Positions 1-10,610 of a stretch of 14,832 bases of DNA are shown here, piece by piece. Position 1 is the stretch's first letter. Each line of letters starts with the position of its first letter. The notes under the pieces are model-generated. The model saw only the letters and a list, made by a program, of their open reading frames with translations, was not told where the DNA came from and did no database searches. The position numbers and the translations under genes are program-made. The stretch spans positions 1-14,832 of the forward strand of contig JANLSO010000195.1 of NCBI GenBank assembly GCA_031362405.1, read 5' to 3'. The stretch comes from JANLSO01 sp031362405. Lineage in GTDB: Bacteria > Actinomycetota > Thermoleophilia > Miltoncostaeales > Miltoncostaeaceae.

Positions 1-837
1 CTCACGCATCTCGCGAAAGAGCTGTTCGTCAGACTCGATCTGGCGCGGCGAGAGCCCCTTGAACGTCGTCCAGGCGCGTGTCAGCCGGTCAATCGCCTCT
101 TCGGTGTACCGCTCGATGTCCTTGATGGACATGTCGGTCTCTTTGCGCGACTCGGTCTCCGCTTGACGGCGGTCGGCGTCGGTGAGCTCGCGCTTCGCCT
201 CGGGGTCCTCCGAGGTACGGTCGCGCTGAAGGTCGTCGAGCCAGTAGAAGTCTTCGTCGGTCAGTCCCTCGACGCTGCCCTCGCGAAGCCAGGCGATGCG
301 ACGATCGAGCCGCTCACTCAATTCGAGGATGCGCTCCTCGCGATCGAGGGCGTACTGCTCGTTGGCCTCGTTGACCTTGTCTTGAAGCTCGTCCAGGGCT
401 CCGGCGCGCTTCTCGTCGTCAACCCACGTAACGATCGATGCGGCGAAGTAGAGGACCTTCTCGAGTTCCTTCGGGGCGATGTCGAGCATGTAGCCAATAC
501 GGCTCGGAACGCCCTTGAAGAACCAGATGTGGCTCACCGGAGCCGCAAGGTCGATGTGACCCATGCGCTCACGGCGGACCTTGGCCCGCGTGACCTCGAC
601 GCCGCACCGCTCGCAGATGATGCCCTTGTAGCGGACGCGCTTGTACTTACCGCAGTAGCACTCCCAGTCCTTCGTCGGACCGAAGATCTTCTCGCAGAAG
701 AGCCCGTCCTTCTCCGGCTTCAAGGTGCGGTAATTGATGGTCTCCGGCTTGGTGACCTCGCCCGAGGACCAGTTCCGGATCTGCTTCGACGACGCCAGGC
801 CAATCGTGATGGAGTCGAAGTTGTTGATGTCGATCAC
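1..837 (-). CDS. rpoC: RNA polymerase beta-prime subunit, N-terminal part (cut by window edge)
   Basis: This is the first 279 codons of the largest RNA polymerase subunit, which forms the clamp and carries the catalytic magnesium site further downstream. The GTG start at 837 has a GAGAAAGG ribosome binding site 9 bases upstream. The N-terminus (MIDINNFDSITIGLASSKQI) is the classic beta-prime opening. The zinc ribbon of the clamp is complete: Cys60 and Cys62 (ECYC) with Cys75 and Cys78 (CERC). It is followed by GVEVTRAKVRRERMGHI and the conserved VSHIWFFKGVPSRIGYMLD. Residues from about 150 onward are rich in Glu, Arg and Lys and look like a long helical or coiled-coil segment, as in other actinobacterial beta-prime proteins. 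The catalytic NADFDGD motif lies outside the window. It is separated from rpoB by 130 bases and is very probably co-transcribed with it. Confidence 0.98.
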   Translation of the reverse strand, partial: MIDINNFDSITIGLASSKQIRNWSSGEVTKPETINYRTLKPEKDGLFCEKIFGPTKDWECYCGKYKRVRYKGIICERCGVEVTRAKVRRERMGHIDLAAPVSHIWFFKGVPSRIGYMLDIAPKELEKVLYFAASIVTWVDDEKRAGALDELQDKVNEANEQYALDREERILELSERLDRRIAWLREGSVEGLTDEDFYWLDDLQRDRTSEDPEAKRELTDADRRQAETESRKETDMSIKDIERYTEEAIDRLTRAWTTFKGLSPRQIESDEQLFREMRE

Positions 838-920
838 GTCCGCACGCCTTTCTCAGTGACGGAGGCTGGCGCCGCGAACGCCAACCCCTCGGGCAGGGTC
901 AAACCTGGGGAACGCCGGCG

Positions 921-950
921 CCCGCGCGCGCCAGATTCGGCACGCGCGGG
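921..950. other. GC-only hairpin between rpoB and rpoC
   Basis: A perfect 8-bp inverted repeat (CCCGCGCG at 921-928, CGCGCGGG at 943-950) with a 14-base loop sits between the rpoB stop and the rpoC ribosome binding site. No T-run follows it on the minus strand, so I do not call a terminator. It could be an RNA processing or pausing element, or simply a result of GC-rich composition. Confidence 0.35.
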
Positions 951-967
951 AGCGGCGGGCGAACCCG

Positions 968-4726
<3,759 letters not shown>

Positions 4727-4735
4727 GTCGTGAAG

Positions 4736-4740
4736 CCTCC
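4736..4740 (-). promoter_or_regulatory. Ribosome binding site fixing the TTG start of rpoB
   Basis: On the minus strand GGAGG lies 9 bases before the TTG codon at 4726. This is the best Shine-Dalgarno match in the leader and supports a non-ATG start for an essential gene. Confidence 0.8.
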
Positions 4741-4816
4741 TGGACGTGAGCGGCGGGCGGCGGGCGGCGTTGACCGACGGATCGCCCGAAGGCGGCCAGT
4801 CGAAGCGCGGCCGAGG

Positions 4817-4822
4817 AGCCTA
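4817..4822 (-). promoter_or_regulatory. Candidate rpoB promoter (extended -10, TAGGCT)
   Basis: On the minus strand TGC-TAGGCT reads as an extended -10 element followed by a GC-rich discriminator (CCTCGGCCG). Transcription would begin near 4810 and leave a leader of about 84 bases. No convincing -35 is seen at 16-18 bases; that zone lies in the arm of an inverted repeat. The same TAGnCT core occurs before rpmG and rplA. Confidence 0.4.
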
Positions 4823-4836
4823 GCACGACGCACGCA

Positions 4837-4890
4837 CATCATCGGCAGCAAGAGGTGGCTCACGTCGAACCCTCTTGCTCCGGGATGATG
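4837..4890. repeat. Large inverted repeat upstream of rpoB (operator or leader hairpin)
   Basis: The arms are AGCAAGAGG (4847-4855) and CCTCTTGCT (4871-4879), 9 perfect pairs around a 15-base loop. They are extended outward by CATCATC (4837-4843) and GATGATG (4884-4890), a further 7 perfect pairs across a short internal loop. No T-run follows on either strand, so it is not an ordinary intrinsic terminator. It lies just upstream of the candidate -10 at 4817, which would suit a DNA operator. It would instead be a leader hairpin if transcription starts further up. Confidence 0.6.
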
Positions 4891-4992
4891 TACGGCCGCT
4901 GAAGACACTCTGACCCGTCGGACAAGGCCGCCAACCATATCTATTCGGGCGCACTTCCGCTACGTCCTTCGGCGCGAAACCTTTGCGGCGTG

Positions 4993-4998
4993 CATACT
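4993..4998 (+). promoter_or_regulatory. -10 element for leaderless gene at 5005
   Basis: TG-CATACT lies with its last base six bases before the ATG at 5005, the spacing expected if transcription starts at or next to the start codon. No Shine-Dalgarno sequence is present. No clear -35 is seen. Confidence 0.5.
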
Positions 4999-5004
4999 GG
5001 CCGC

Positions 5005-5499
5005 ATGTCCGCGCCGCTTCCCCCGGTCGCCGTCGACCCCGATGGCGGCGATTTGCTCGAGCCCCTTCAGCACCTGCTCGATACCGCACACACGCTGTGG
5101 TCAAACGCCGACGAGCGCCGCCGAATGCGGTATTTCGGGTTCCGGCCCGCGGTCGAGATCGGCGTTCTCAAGCGCGAGTGGCACGGGATGAGCGTGCGAA
5201 TCTCGGCAGGCGCCCTGCGGGTGACGCACCCCGGATTCGGCGAACTCACCTTTCACGCAGACGATCGTGTGGTGCTTCTCGATGGAGAGTCCCTCAGGCC
5301 GGGCGACGCCGGGCGTGACATCGTCCGGCAGCTCCTGGATCTGATCCAGTCATACGAGCGATGGGTCGAGGCGCGTGAGGGTCGTCAAGAACGGATCAAC
5401 CGCGGGCACACCGCCGACGCCTCACGCAGCAGGCCGCTGAACCCGCTCGCCGAGACGCGGCGACTCCAGCGGCGTCTCCAGGTTCCGCGCCGGCCCTGA
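5005..5499 (+). CDS. Hypothetical protein, 164 aa, leaderless, divergent from rpoB
   Basis: I do not recognise the family. The ORF could begin at GTG 4990, but that codon overlaps the -10 element and has no ribosome binding site, so ATG 5005 (MSAPLPPVAVDPDGG) is preferred. Residues about 17-40 and 115-140 look helical. The middle (RYFGFRPAVEIGVLKREWHG, then RISAGALRVTHPGFGELTFH) looks like a compact beta-rich fold. The C-terminal 30 residues are arginine-rich and probably disordered. There is no signal peptide or membrane segment, so it is likely cytoplasmic. It shares the 278-base control region with rpoB, on the opposite strand, and converges on the leftward gene at 5555; a strong hairpin separates the two. 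Confidence 0.75.
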   Translation: MSAPLPPVAVDPDGGDLLEPLQHLLDTAHTLWSNADERRRMRYFGFRPAVEIGVLKREWHGMSVRISAGALRVTHPGFGELTFHADDRVVLLDGESLRPGDAGRDIVRQLLDLIQSYERWVEAREGRQERINRGHTADASRSRPLNPLAETRRLQRRLQVPRRP

Positions 5500-5502
5500 A
5501 AC

Positions 5503-5534
5503 TTCAACGGGCCCGCTCACGCAGGCCCGTTGAA
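5503..5534. terminator. Bidirectional hairpin between convergent genes
   Basis: A perfect 11-bp stem (TTCAACGGGCC at 5503-5513, GGCCCGTTGAA at 5524-5534) with a 10-base loop begins 4 bases after the rightward stop and lies 20 bases beyond the leftward stop. The U-tract is weak (GTTTCA on the minus strand, none on the plus strand), so termination may be only partial. Its position between convergent genes is the main support. Confidence 0.7.
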
Positions 5535-5554
5535 CCCCGCGACGAACCGCGGTA

Positions 5555-5758
5555 CTAGCTGAACTTACCGGGAACCGCGCCGCCTTGGATGGAGGCGAGG
5601 TCCTCAAGCCATCCACCGAGACGGGCGAAGTCTTTGTCGTCGTCGGCGAGCGTGGCGCGCGCCGTCTCGACCTCAGTGACAATGTCGTTCACGTTGCTCT
5701 TGTTCGCGGTCGACACCTTGTCGCGGAGCGAACTCTTCAGGGCCTGGTCAAGCGGCAT
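5555..5758 (-). CDS. Small acidic hypothetical protein, 67 aa
   Basis: The start is ATG 5758 (MPLDQALKSSLRDKVSTANK), chosen because AAAGGA lies 8 bases upstream; the open frame continues to 5815 without such a site. The product is acidic and mostly helical (NDIVTEVETARATLADDDKD). It ends in a short Gly/Pro tail (IQGGAVPGKFS), with no signal peptide, membrane segment or cysteine. I do not recognise a family. It lies on the same strand as the two proteases, 113 bases after the second one, and may be the last gene of that transcript or be served by its own weak promoter. Confidence 0.6.
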   Translation of the reverse strand: MPLDQALKSSLRDKVSTANKSNVNDIVTEVETARATLADDDKDFARLGGWLEDLASIQGGAVPGKFS

Positions 5759-5803
5759 CGAGTCTGTCCTTTCGGGAATCCAGGGGTCTCTGGACGGCGA
5801 CGC

Positions 5804-5833
5804 ATTCTGTGGCATCCGGCGGTCGCTTGTCCA
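5804..5833 (-). promoter_or_regulatory. Possible promoter of the 67-aa gene
   Basis: On the minus strand TGGACA (5828-5833) and CAGAAT (5804-5809) are separated by 18 bases, a 5/6 and a 4/6 match to the -35 and -10 consensus. Transcription would start near 5797, giving a leader of about 38 bases. Confidence 0.3.
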
Positions 5834-5871
5834 GAGCCGAACCGCGCGAGAGGCTCGTGCAGCGTACTCAA

Positions 5872-7953
5872 TCAGCGGAACACCACAACACGACTCACAT
5901 TTCGTATGTTTCCGGCGCGATCCGTCAACGTGAGGCGCACGCGCGCGCGACCGGGCGCGCGGCGGCCCAAAGTGACCGTGCGGCGACGGCTCGTGCCGAC
6001 CGTCAGCGTGCGCCGAAACGAGTTTCCGACGCGGACTTCCAGGCGCATTCGGCCCGTGCCGACGTCGGCCAGCGCAATCGCCATGCGGGCGGCCCGGGGG
6101 CGGTCGCGGGGCACCGAAATCCGGCGGCGAGCGAGCTTCACGGCGAGCAGTTGAAGGATCGGCGGAGTGTTATCGACGCGCACGGACCACTCGCGGCGAC
6201 CGATGTTCCCGGGCCAGTCGACCGCGTCAACGCCGATCAGGTGCCATCCGTCCGGGAGCCCTCGCGTATCGAACCCACGTGAGACCTCACCGGCCACGCG
6301 CGTTTCACCGAGCGGTTGCCCGCCGATGATCACCGACGACCGGGCGACGAGCGAGGCGTCCTCGGGCGTGTAGCCGATGCGGATCCGCCCTCCGACCGCC
6401 GCCTGAGGCGCCGGCGAAACGGCCGTGATCTGGGGTGGAGTCAGCTCCACCCGCACGCGACCGGCGCCAAACGTGGCATCGGGGCCGGGGTCGCCGAGAT
6501 CGAGGGCCGACGTGGCGAGCACGCCGCGCACATCGAGTGGAGCGGCCGGCTGGCCGGTGGCGCGTCGCTCGGCGAGGACGACGGCCGCGGCGCCCGCCGC
6601 GTTCGGAGCGGCGTTCGATGTGCCCCCAACCCCGCGTGGGCCGTTGGGACCGGCCACGCTGGTGTCGGTGGGAGCAACCAGATCGGGCTTCAGTCGCCCA
6701 TCATCGGTGGGACCGATGCTCGAGTACGTCTTCAGGCGGTCGCCTCGCCAGTCGGCGGCCCCAACGGTCAGGCTGCCGGCCGCATCTCCGGGTGTCGGGA
6801 TGCTGCTGGCAGTCGTCCCACCGAGCAAAGCCGTGTCGATCTCACGCGAAAAGATCGTGAGGTTCCCGGACGGAACCGGGCCAGAGATGTGGGCGACGCG
6901 GACGCGGAAGTAGCCATCGACCGGCGATACGTAGCCCGTGATCCGCTCGGCGGGCGCGGGGCCGAGTGGCTGGCGGTCTTCTGAGCTGGCGACCGGCACC
7001 CAGGCGCCGAGGTCGTCACGACGCTCGATGAAGAGGTCGAGGTCGGTCCTCACGGCACCAGGCGGTTGGATCCACGACAGCGCGAAGGTCATCGGTTGGC
7101 CGGCCGGGCGGTAATAGACGCCGCTGTCGGGCACCGGCCAGTCGAGCACGCTGTTCGCGTCGGCGTCGAGCCACGGACCCTCCCAATGACGCCGGGCGTA
7201 GTTGCCCGCCGAGTTGACCCACAGGATCCCCGCCGCGGCGGCCCGGTCGACGGCTTGGGCGGCGGGGCTGGTGCCGTCGAAGGGCCCTTCGAGGAAGCTG
7301 TTCGAGTGCACGACCATGTCGGGGCGGCGGGCGATCAACCACTCGACGGCCGCGAGGTAGTCATCCGGCGTGTGGTAGTTGACGAGAAGATATGTCGCCT
7401 CGGGGGCGTAGTCGAAGACGGTCTGGGCGACGAGCTCGCCGTGGTTGGTGGCGTTGCCATAGGCGTTTCGACCCGCGAAGCCCCAGGTCGCGTCGAATGA
7501 CTGGGATTCTGTGCGTTCGGGAGGCGCGAGCTCTCCCGCTGCCTGGCGAGCGGCGACGCCGGGCCCGAAGCCCAGGTCGAGCACGGCGATGACGAGACCT
7601 CTCCCGCCGGCGGCGGAAGTCAGGAGTGACCCGGCGCCAGTGCGAAGTAGCCCCTGCGTCGTTACCGGTGATGCGTCCGCAAACGCGCTTGCGGCCGGAC
7701 GAGCGCCCACCACACCCGGCAGGTTCGTCATCGTTTTCAGGCGACCCACGGGAATGGCGACCTGGAGGCGTCGGCCTGAGCGACGCTGCACGGCGACTCC
7801 GGTGCTCTCGAGGGCGCTGACGACCGCCGCGACGCGACCCGGCGCCGCCTCGACGACGATTGGCCGCGATGCGGCGGTCGACGCCGCACCGCCCGCGGCC
7901 GGGGTGACCAACGTGCCCATCACTGCGATCGCCGCGAGGGCCTGACGGATCAT
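5872..7953 (-). CDS. Secreted subtilisin-type (S8) serine protease with propeptide and Ig-like tail
   Basis: This is a predicted exported endopeptidase of 693 aa. The start ATG 7953 overlaps the stop of the upstream protease (ATGA) and opens a signal peptide (MIRQALAAIAVMGTLVTPAA). Residues about 31-90 look like an inhibitor I9-type propeptide. The catalytic set is complete: Asp126 (VIAVLDLGFG), His171 (NHGELVA), oxyanion Asn251 (VNSAGN) and Ser446 (GGTSNAAP). Between Asn251 and Ser446 lies an extra block, about 259-373, that looks like a beta-sandwich (TDLDLFIE, GYVSPVDGYFRVRV). Two Ig-like beta domains follow at about 505-597 and 598-693; the last is arginine-rich and ends LTDRAGNIRNVSRVVVFR. 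The longer frame to 8115 is rejected because it puts an arginine-rich out-of-family extension before the signal peptide and runs inside the upstream gene. The substrate is unknown. Confidence 0.9.
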   Translation of the reverse strand: MIRQALAAIAVMGTLVTPAAGGAASTAASRPIVVEAAPGRVAAVVSALESTGVAVQRRSGRRLQVAIPVGRLKTMTNLPGVVGARPAASAFADASPVTTQGLLRTGAGSLLTSAAGGRGLVIAVLDLGFGPGVAARQAAGELAPPERTESQSFDATWGFAGRNAYGNATNHGELVAQTVFDYAPEATYLLVNYHTPDDYLAAVEWLIARRPDMVVHSNSFLEGPFDGTSPAAQAVDRAAAAGILWVNSAGNYARRHWEGPWLDADANSVLDWPVPDSGVYYRPAGQPMTFALSWIQPPGAVRTDLDLFIERRDDLGAWVPVASSEDRQPLGPAPAERITGYVSPVDGYFRVRVAHISGPVPSGNLTIFSREIDTALLGGTTASSIPTPGDAAGSLTVGAADWRGDRLKTYSSIGPTDDGRLKPDLVAPTDTSVAGPNGPRGVGGTSNAAPNAAGAAAVVLAERRATGQPAAPLDVRGVLATSALDLGDPGPDATFGAGRVRVELTPPQITAVSPAPQAAVGGRIRIGYTPEDASLVARSSVIIGGQPLGETRVAGEVSRGFDTRGLPDGWHLIGVDAVDWPGNIGRREWSVRVDNTPPILQLLAVKLARRRISVPRDRPRAARMAIALADVGTGRMRLEVRVGNSFRRTLTVGTSRRRTVTLGRRAPGRARVRLTLTDRAGNIRNVSRVVVFR

Positions 7954-9422
7954 CGCCCGCCGCCGACGACGAGCCAGGCACTGGCCTGCGTGCGGTTTCC
8001 CGACATGTCGCGGGCCGCGACGCTGATGCGATGACGGCCCGGCCTCAGCCCGCGTGCCCCGACGACGAGCGCGGGCAGGCGCGCCGGGCTCCACCTCCCG
8101 GAACCGATTCGCCACTGGAGGTCCTCTACGGTGCCCGCGTCACGGACGTCGACGCGCAACCCGGCGGGACGCCGCCGTGGCCGCAGACGCACCACAGGCG
8201 CCACGGTGTCGAGCCGCAACGAACCGGCTCCGAACGCGGGATCGACGCCGGGAGCGCCGCGGTCGAGAGCCGTGCCGACAAGGACGGCACGCAGGTCATC
8301 GGGGGCGACGGGCAGGCCCTGTGCGCGTCGCTGCTGGCGCACCAGGGCGGCCGCCCCGGCAACGTGAGCGGTTGCCGCCGACGTACCGGCCGTCCCGGGC
8401 CAGGCGGGGTTGGCGGTCACGTACGTGGGCCCGACGAGGTCGGGCTTCGGGCGGCCATCGTCCGTCGGTCCGACACTTGAGTACGCGCCGACCTGGTCGC
8501 TGGTCCACGGGACCGCCCCGACGGTCAGGGCCCCAGCCGCGTCGCCGGGCGTCGCCACGCTGCCGCCCGCGACCGCTGCGGCACCGAGCGGGACGATCTG
8601 CGAAAAGAGTTCGAGGTCAGTCGGTGCGCCGGAGGTCTGCCGCAGGACGATCCGGTACTGAGCCGCGTCGACCTGAAAAGCGGGAATCGTCGCTGAACGA
8701 GAGGTGAGCGGTGCGCTGGTGCGTGAGGTGCTCCAGACCGCGCCGTCGGCGGAGGTCTCGACCGCGACCTCGGCCGCGACCTCCCGCGCCCGCCACGACA
8801 GATGCAGATCGAGCCAGTCGCCGGGCTTCGTCGTCAGCGGAATCGTCACGAGGGCGTCGGCCCGGCCGGCCCAATGGCGCTGCGCGAAGTTTCCGGCCGA
8901 GTTCACCCAGAGCACACCCGCGGCGGCGGCGGCATCGACCGCTCGCGCGGCCGGGCTGGTTCCGTCGAAGGGGCCATCGAGAAAGGAATTGGAATGGCTG
9001 ACGATCGGTATGCCTCGGGCAACGATCCAGTCGACCGCTCGAAGGAACTCCTCGGGCGTGTGGTAGTTGACGAAGACCAGATGTGCACCCGGGGCAACGT
9101 CGCGAACGATCTCTGCCATCCGCACCCCGTGTGGGGTGGGTCCACCGAGTTCGTTTCGCCCGTCGATGCCGAAGGTCGCGTCGAAGCTGACGGTCTCGAT
9201 CTGATCACGGGGCGGCAGCTCCCCCGCGGCGATTGATTCATCGAGCGTACCGAAGCCCATGTCGAGGACGGCGACGCTCTCACCCGAGCCCGTGACGCCG
9301 GAACTCCACAGCGCGTCGGCGCCCATCCGAAATGCGCCCTGCGAGGTGATCGCGGCCGCGGGGGCCGCCACCGAGGTCGCGGAGAGCGCTGCGATCACGA
9401 AGGAAAGGGCTCGGCGACGCAC
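7950..9422 (-). CDS. Secreted subtilisin-type (S8) serine protease, short form
   Basis: This is a 490-aa paralogue of the next gene downstream. With GTG 9422 the product starts MRRRALSFVIAALSATSVAA, a compact signal peptide. GTG 9452 is an alternative, but it lies inside the arm of the hairpin after rplL; neither start has a clear ribosome binding site. Catalytic residues are Asp54 (VAVLDMGFG), His98 (TPHGVRMAE), Asn178 (VNSAGN) and Ser348 (AGTSAATAHVAGAA). A shorter extra beta-rich block lies between Asn and Ser (about 191-277), and one Ig-like domain closes the protein (about 405-490). Unlike its paralogue it has almost no room for a propeptide: the mature region begins directly with ITSQGAFRMGADALWSSGVTG. 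It sits 67 bases after rplL on the same strand and overlaps the next protease by 4 bases, so the pair is translationally coupled. Confidence 0.88.
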   Translation of the reverse strand: MRRRALSFVIAALSATSVAAPAAAITSQGAFRMGADALWSSGVTGSGESVAVLDMGFGTLDESIAAGELPPRDQIETVSFDATFGIDGRNELGGPTPHGVRMAEIVRDVAPGAHLVFVNYHTPEEFLRAVDWIVARGIPIVSHSNSFLDGPFDGTSPAARAVDAAAAAGVLWVNSAGNFAQRHWAGRADALVTIPLTTKPGDWLDLHLSWRAREVAAEVAVETSADGAVWSTSRTSAPLTSRSATIPAFQVDAAQYRIVLRQTSGAPTDLELFSQIVPLGAAAVAGGSVATPGDAAGALTVGAVPWTSDQVGAYSSVGPTDDGRPKPDLVGPTYVTANPAWPGTAGTSAATAHVAGAAALVRQQRRAQGLPVAPDDLRAVLVGTALDRGAPGVDPAFGAGSLRLDTVAPVVRLRPRRRPAGLRVDVRDAGTVEDLQWRIGSGRWSPARLPALVVGARGLRPGRHRISVAARDMSGNRTQASAWLVVGGGR

Positions 9423-9442
9423 GGCGCGAGAGGTAACCAGAT

Positions 9443-9482
9443 AGCGGGCCACCGGTCCAGAGAACCGGTCCGATGGCCCGCT
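9443..9482 (-). terminator. Strong hairpin after rplL (candidate terminator or attenuator)
   Basis: The outer stem pairs AGCGGGCCA (9443-9451) with TGGCCCGCT (9474-9482), 9 pairs. The inner stem CCGGT (9452-9456) pairs with ACCGG (9464-9468) after a 5-base bulge, leaving a 7-base loop. It begins 7 bases after the rplL stop codon. The following minus-strand sequence (ATCTGGTTACC) is not a proper U-tract, so it may attenuate or stabilise rather than fully terminate. Confidence 0.55.
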
Positions 9483-9489
9483 GTCCGAG

Positions 9490-9876
9490 CTACTTGACCG
9501 ACACGCCTGCCCCGGCCTCTTCCAGCTGAGCCTTGATCTGGTCGGCCTCTTCCTTGTTGATCCCTTCCTTGACGACGTTCGGAGCGCCATCGACGAGGTC
9601 CTTGGCCTCCTTCAGGCCCAGACCGGTGATCGCGCGAACGACCTTGATCACCTGGATCTTCTTCTCGCCGGCCGAGTCGAGGCTGACCGCGAACTCGGTC
9701 TGCTCTTCGGCGGCCGCGCCACCACCGCCGCCACCGGCGGCCGGGGCCGCCGCAACGGCGACCGGAGCCGCTGCCGTGACTCCGAAGGTCTCCTCGAGAG
9801 CCTTGATGCGCTCTGAGAGCTCCAACACGGAAATTGCCTTGAGGTCTTCAATCCACTCTTCGGTGGTCATCGCCAT
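9490..9876 (-). CDS. rplL: Ribosomal protein bL12 (L7/L12)
   Basis: The acidic stalk protein of the large subunit recruits and stimulates the translational GTPases, and binds L10 as dimers. It is 128 aa, normal for the family. The N-terminal dimerisation domain (EEWIEDLKAISVLELSERIK) is followed by an Ala/Gly hinge that is unusually glycine-rich (GGGGGG at about 49-54). The C-terminal factor-binding domain follows (EKKIQVIKVVRAITGLGLKE, then AKDLVDGAPNVVKEG). ATG 9876 is chosen over ATG 9870 because AAGGAG lies 7 bases upstream. It is 46 bases downstream of rplJ, as expected for a shared transcript. Confidence 0.99.
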   Translation of the reverse strand: MAMTTEEWIEDLKAISVLELSERIKALEETFGVTAAAPVAVAAAPAAGGGGGGAAAEEQTEFAVSLDSAGEKKIQVIKVVRAITGLGLKEAKDLVDGAPNVVKEGINKEEADQIKAQLEEAGAGVSVK

Positions 9877-9922
9877 CTGTGGTCTCCTTCGTGCGGTTCG
9901 GGAAATGTGGTCGGGGCCAGGC

Positions 9923-10462
9923 CTACGCCTCGGCGGCCGCGTCCTTCGTGCTCTGGACGGCGGCCAGCGCGCGGGCGAGCCCGGCGATGAGCTGGTGCAG
10001 GCTGCCGGCAAGACCGGACAGCGGGGCGGTGAGCCCACCGGCAAGCTGGCTGAGGAGCTGCTCGCGTGACGGCAATGCCGCAAGGCGCGTGATGCCATCG
10101 GCGGAGATGTCGGCGCCGTCGAGCAGACCGCCCTTCACCGACAGGGCAGCGTGGGTCTTGGCGTAGTCGGCCAGGGCCTTTGCCGCGGCGGCCGGGTCAC
10201 CGTCGACCCAGACGAGCCCACTGGGGCCATCGAGGTATGGCAACAGGCCATCACGGCCTATCGTGGCGGCGGCGCGGCGTGCCAACGTATTCTTGGCCAC
10301 CGTCATCTCGGCGTCGGCGGCGCGGAGGTTCCCGCGCAGCTCGTAGAGTTCTTTGACGGTCAGGCCACGGAAGTCTGCGGCGAGAATCGTCGTCGTCGAG
10401 CCGAGGCGCTTCTCGAGCGCGGCGATGACCTCGGCCTTTTGATCTCTGTTCAGGGTGCTCAC
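9923..10462 (-). CDS. rplJ: Ribosomal protein uL10
   Basis: This is the stalk base protein (179 aa) that anchors L7/L12 dimers to 23S rRNA, and in many bacteria it represses its own mRNA. The start GTG 10462 gives MSTLNRDQKAEVIAALEKRL, the normal L10 opening; the frame runs further upstream but only through the leader. Conserved features are ADFRGLTVKELYELRGNLR, VAKNTLARRA and a C-terminal alanine-rich helix (about 135-179) that would bind L12. The ribosome binding site is poor (GAAATGAG directly before GTG), which fits translational control by the leader structure upstream. Confidence 0.98.
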   Translation of the reverse strand: MSTLNRDQKAEVIAALEKRLGSTTTILAADFRGLTVKELYELRGNLRAADAEMTVAKNTLARRAAATIGRDGLLPYLDGPSGLVWVDGDPAAAAKALADYAKTHAALSVKGGLLDGADISADGITRLAALPSREQLLSQLAGGLTAPLSGLAGSLHQLIAGLARALAAVQSTKDAAAEA

Positions 10463-10558
10463 CTCATTTCGTGTGTCGCTCCGGGCGAGAGAGCGTCGAC
10501 ACGCGTGCTCCACGGGCAGTTCGCCGGCAGAGTTACGAGAGGTCAGACGCCGTCCTCG

Positions 10559-10610
10559 CACGGGTAAGGCCACATGGCCTCTTGCTTCGGGCGGCGAACC
10601 GCCCCCGTGG
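10559..10610 (-). promoter_or_regulatory. L10-leader-like RNA upstream of rplJ
   Basis: In the 171-base gap between rplA and rplJ the minus-strand RNA can form a closing helix CACGGG/CCCGTG (10604-10609 with 10559-10564) that encloses two hairpins. One is GGGCGG-UUCG-CCGCCC (10589-10604) with a UUCG tetraloop; the other is AGGCCA/TGGCCT (10567-10580). This two-hairpin junction with the GACCAAAGACC approach sequence resembles the L10 leader, where L10(L12)4 binds to repress rplJL. The call rests on position and fold drawn by hand; no covariance model was run. Confidence 0.7.

Noticed and set aside
4750..4770. GGCGGGC-type repeat in the rpoB leader (possible G-quadruplex)
   Set aside because: The G-runs are mostly two bases and of the kind expected in high-GC DNA; no functional call is warranted.
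7954..8115. Longer N-terminus for the second protease
   Set aside because: The 54 extra codons are out of frame with and inside the upstream protease, are arginine-rich, and would place residues before an obvious signal peptide.
9453..9590. Start of the first protease inside rplL
   Set aside because: It would overlap rplL by about 100 bases and add a Ser/Arg-rich stretch with no family support.
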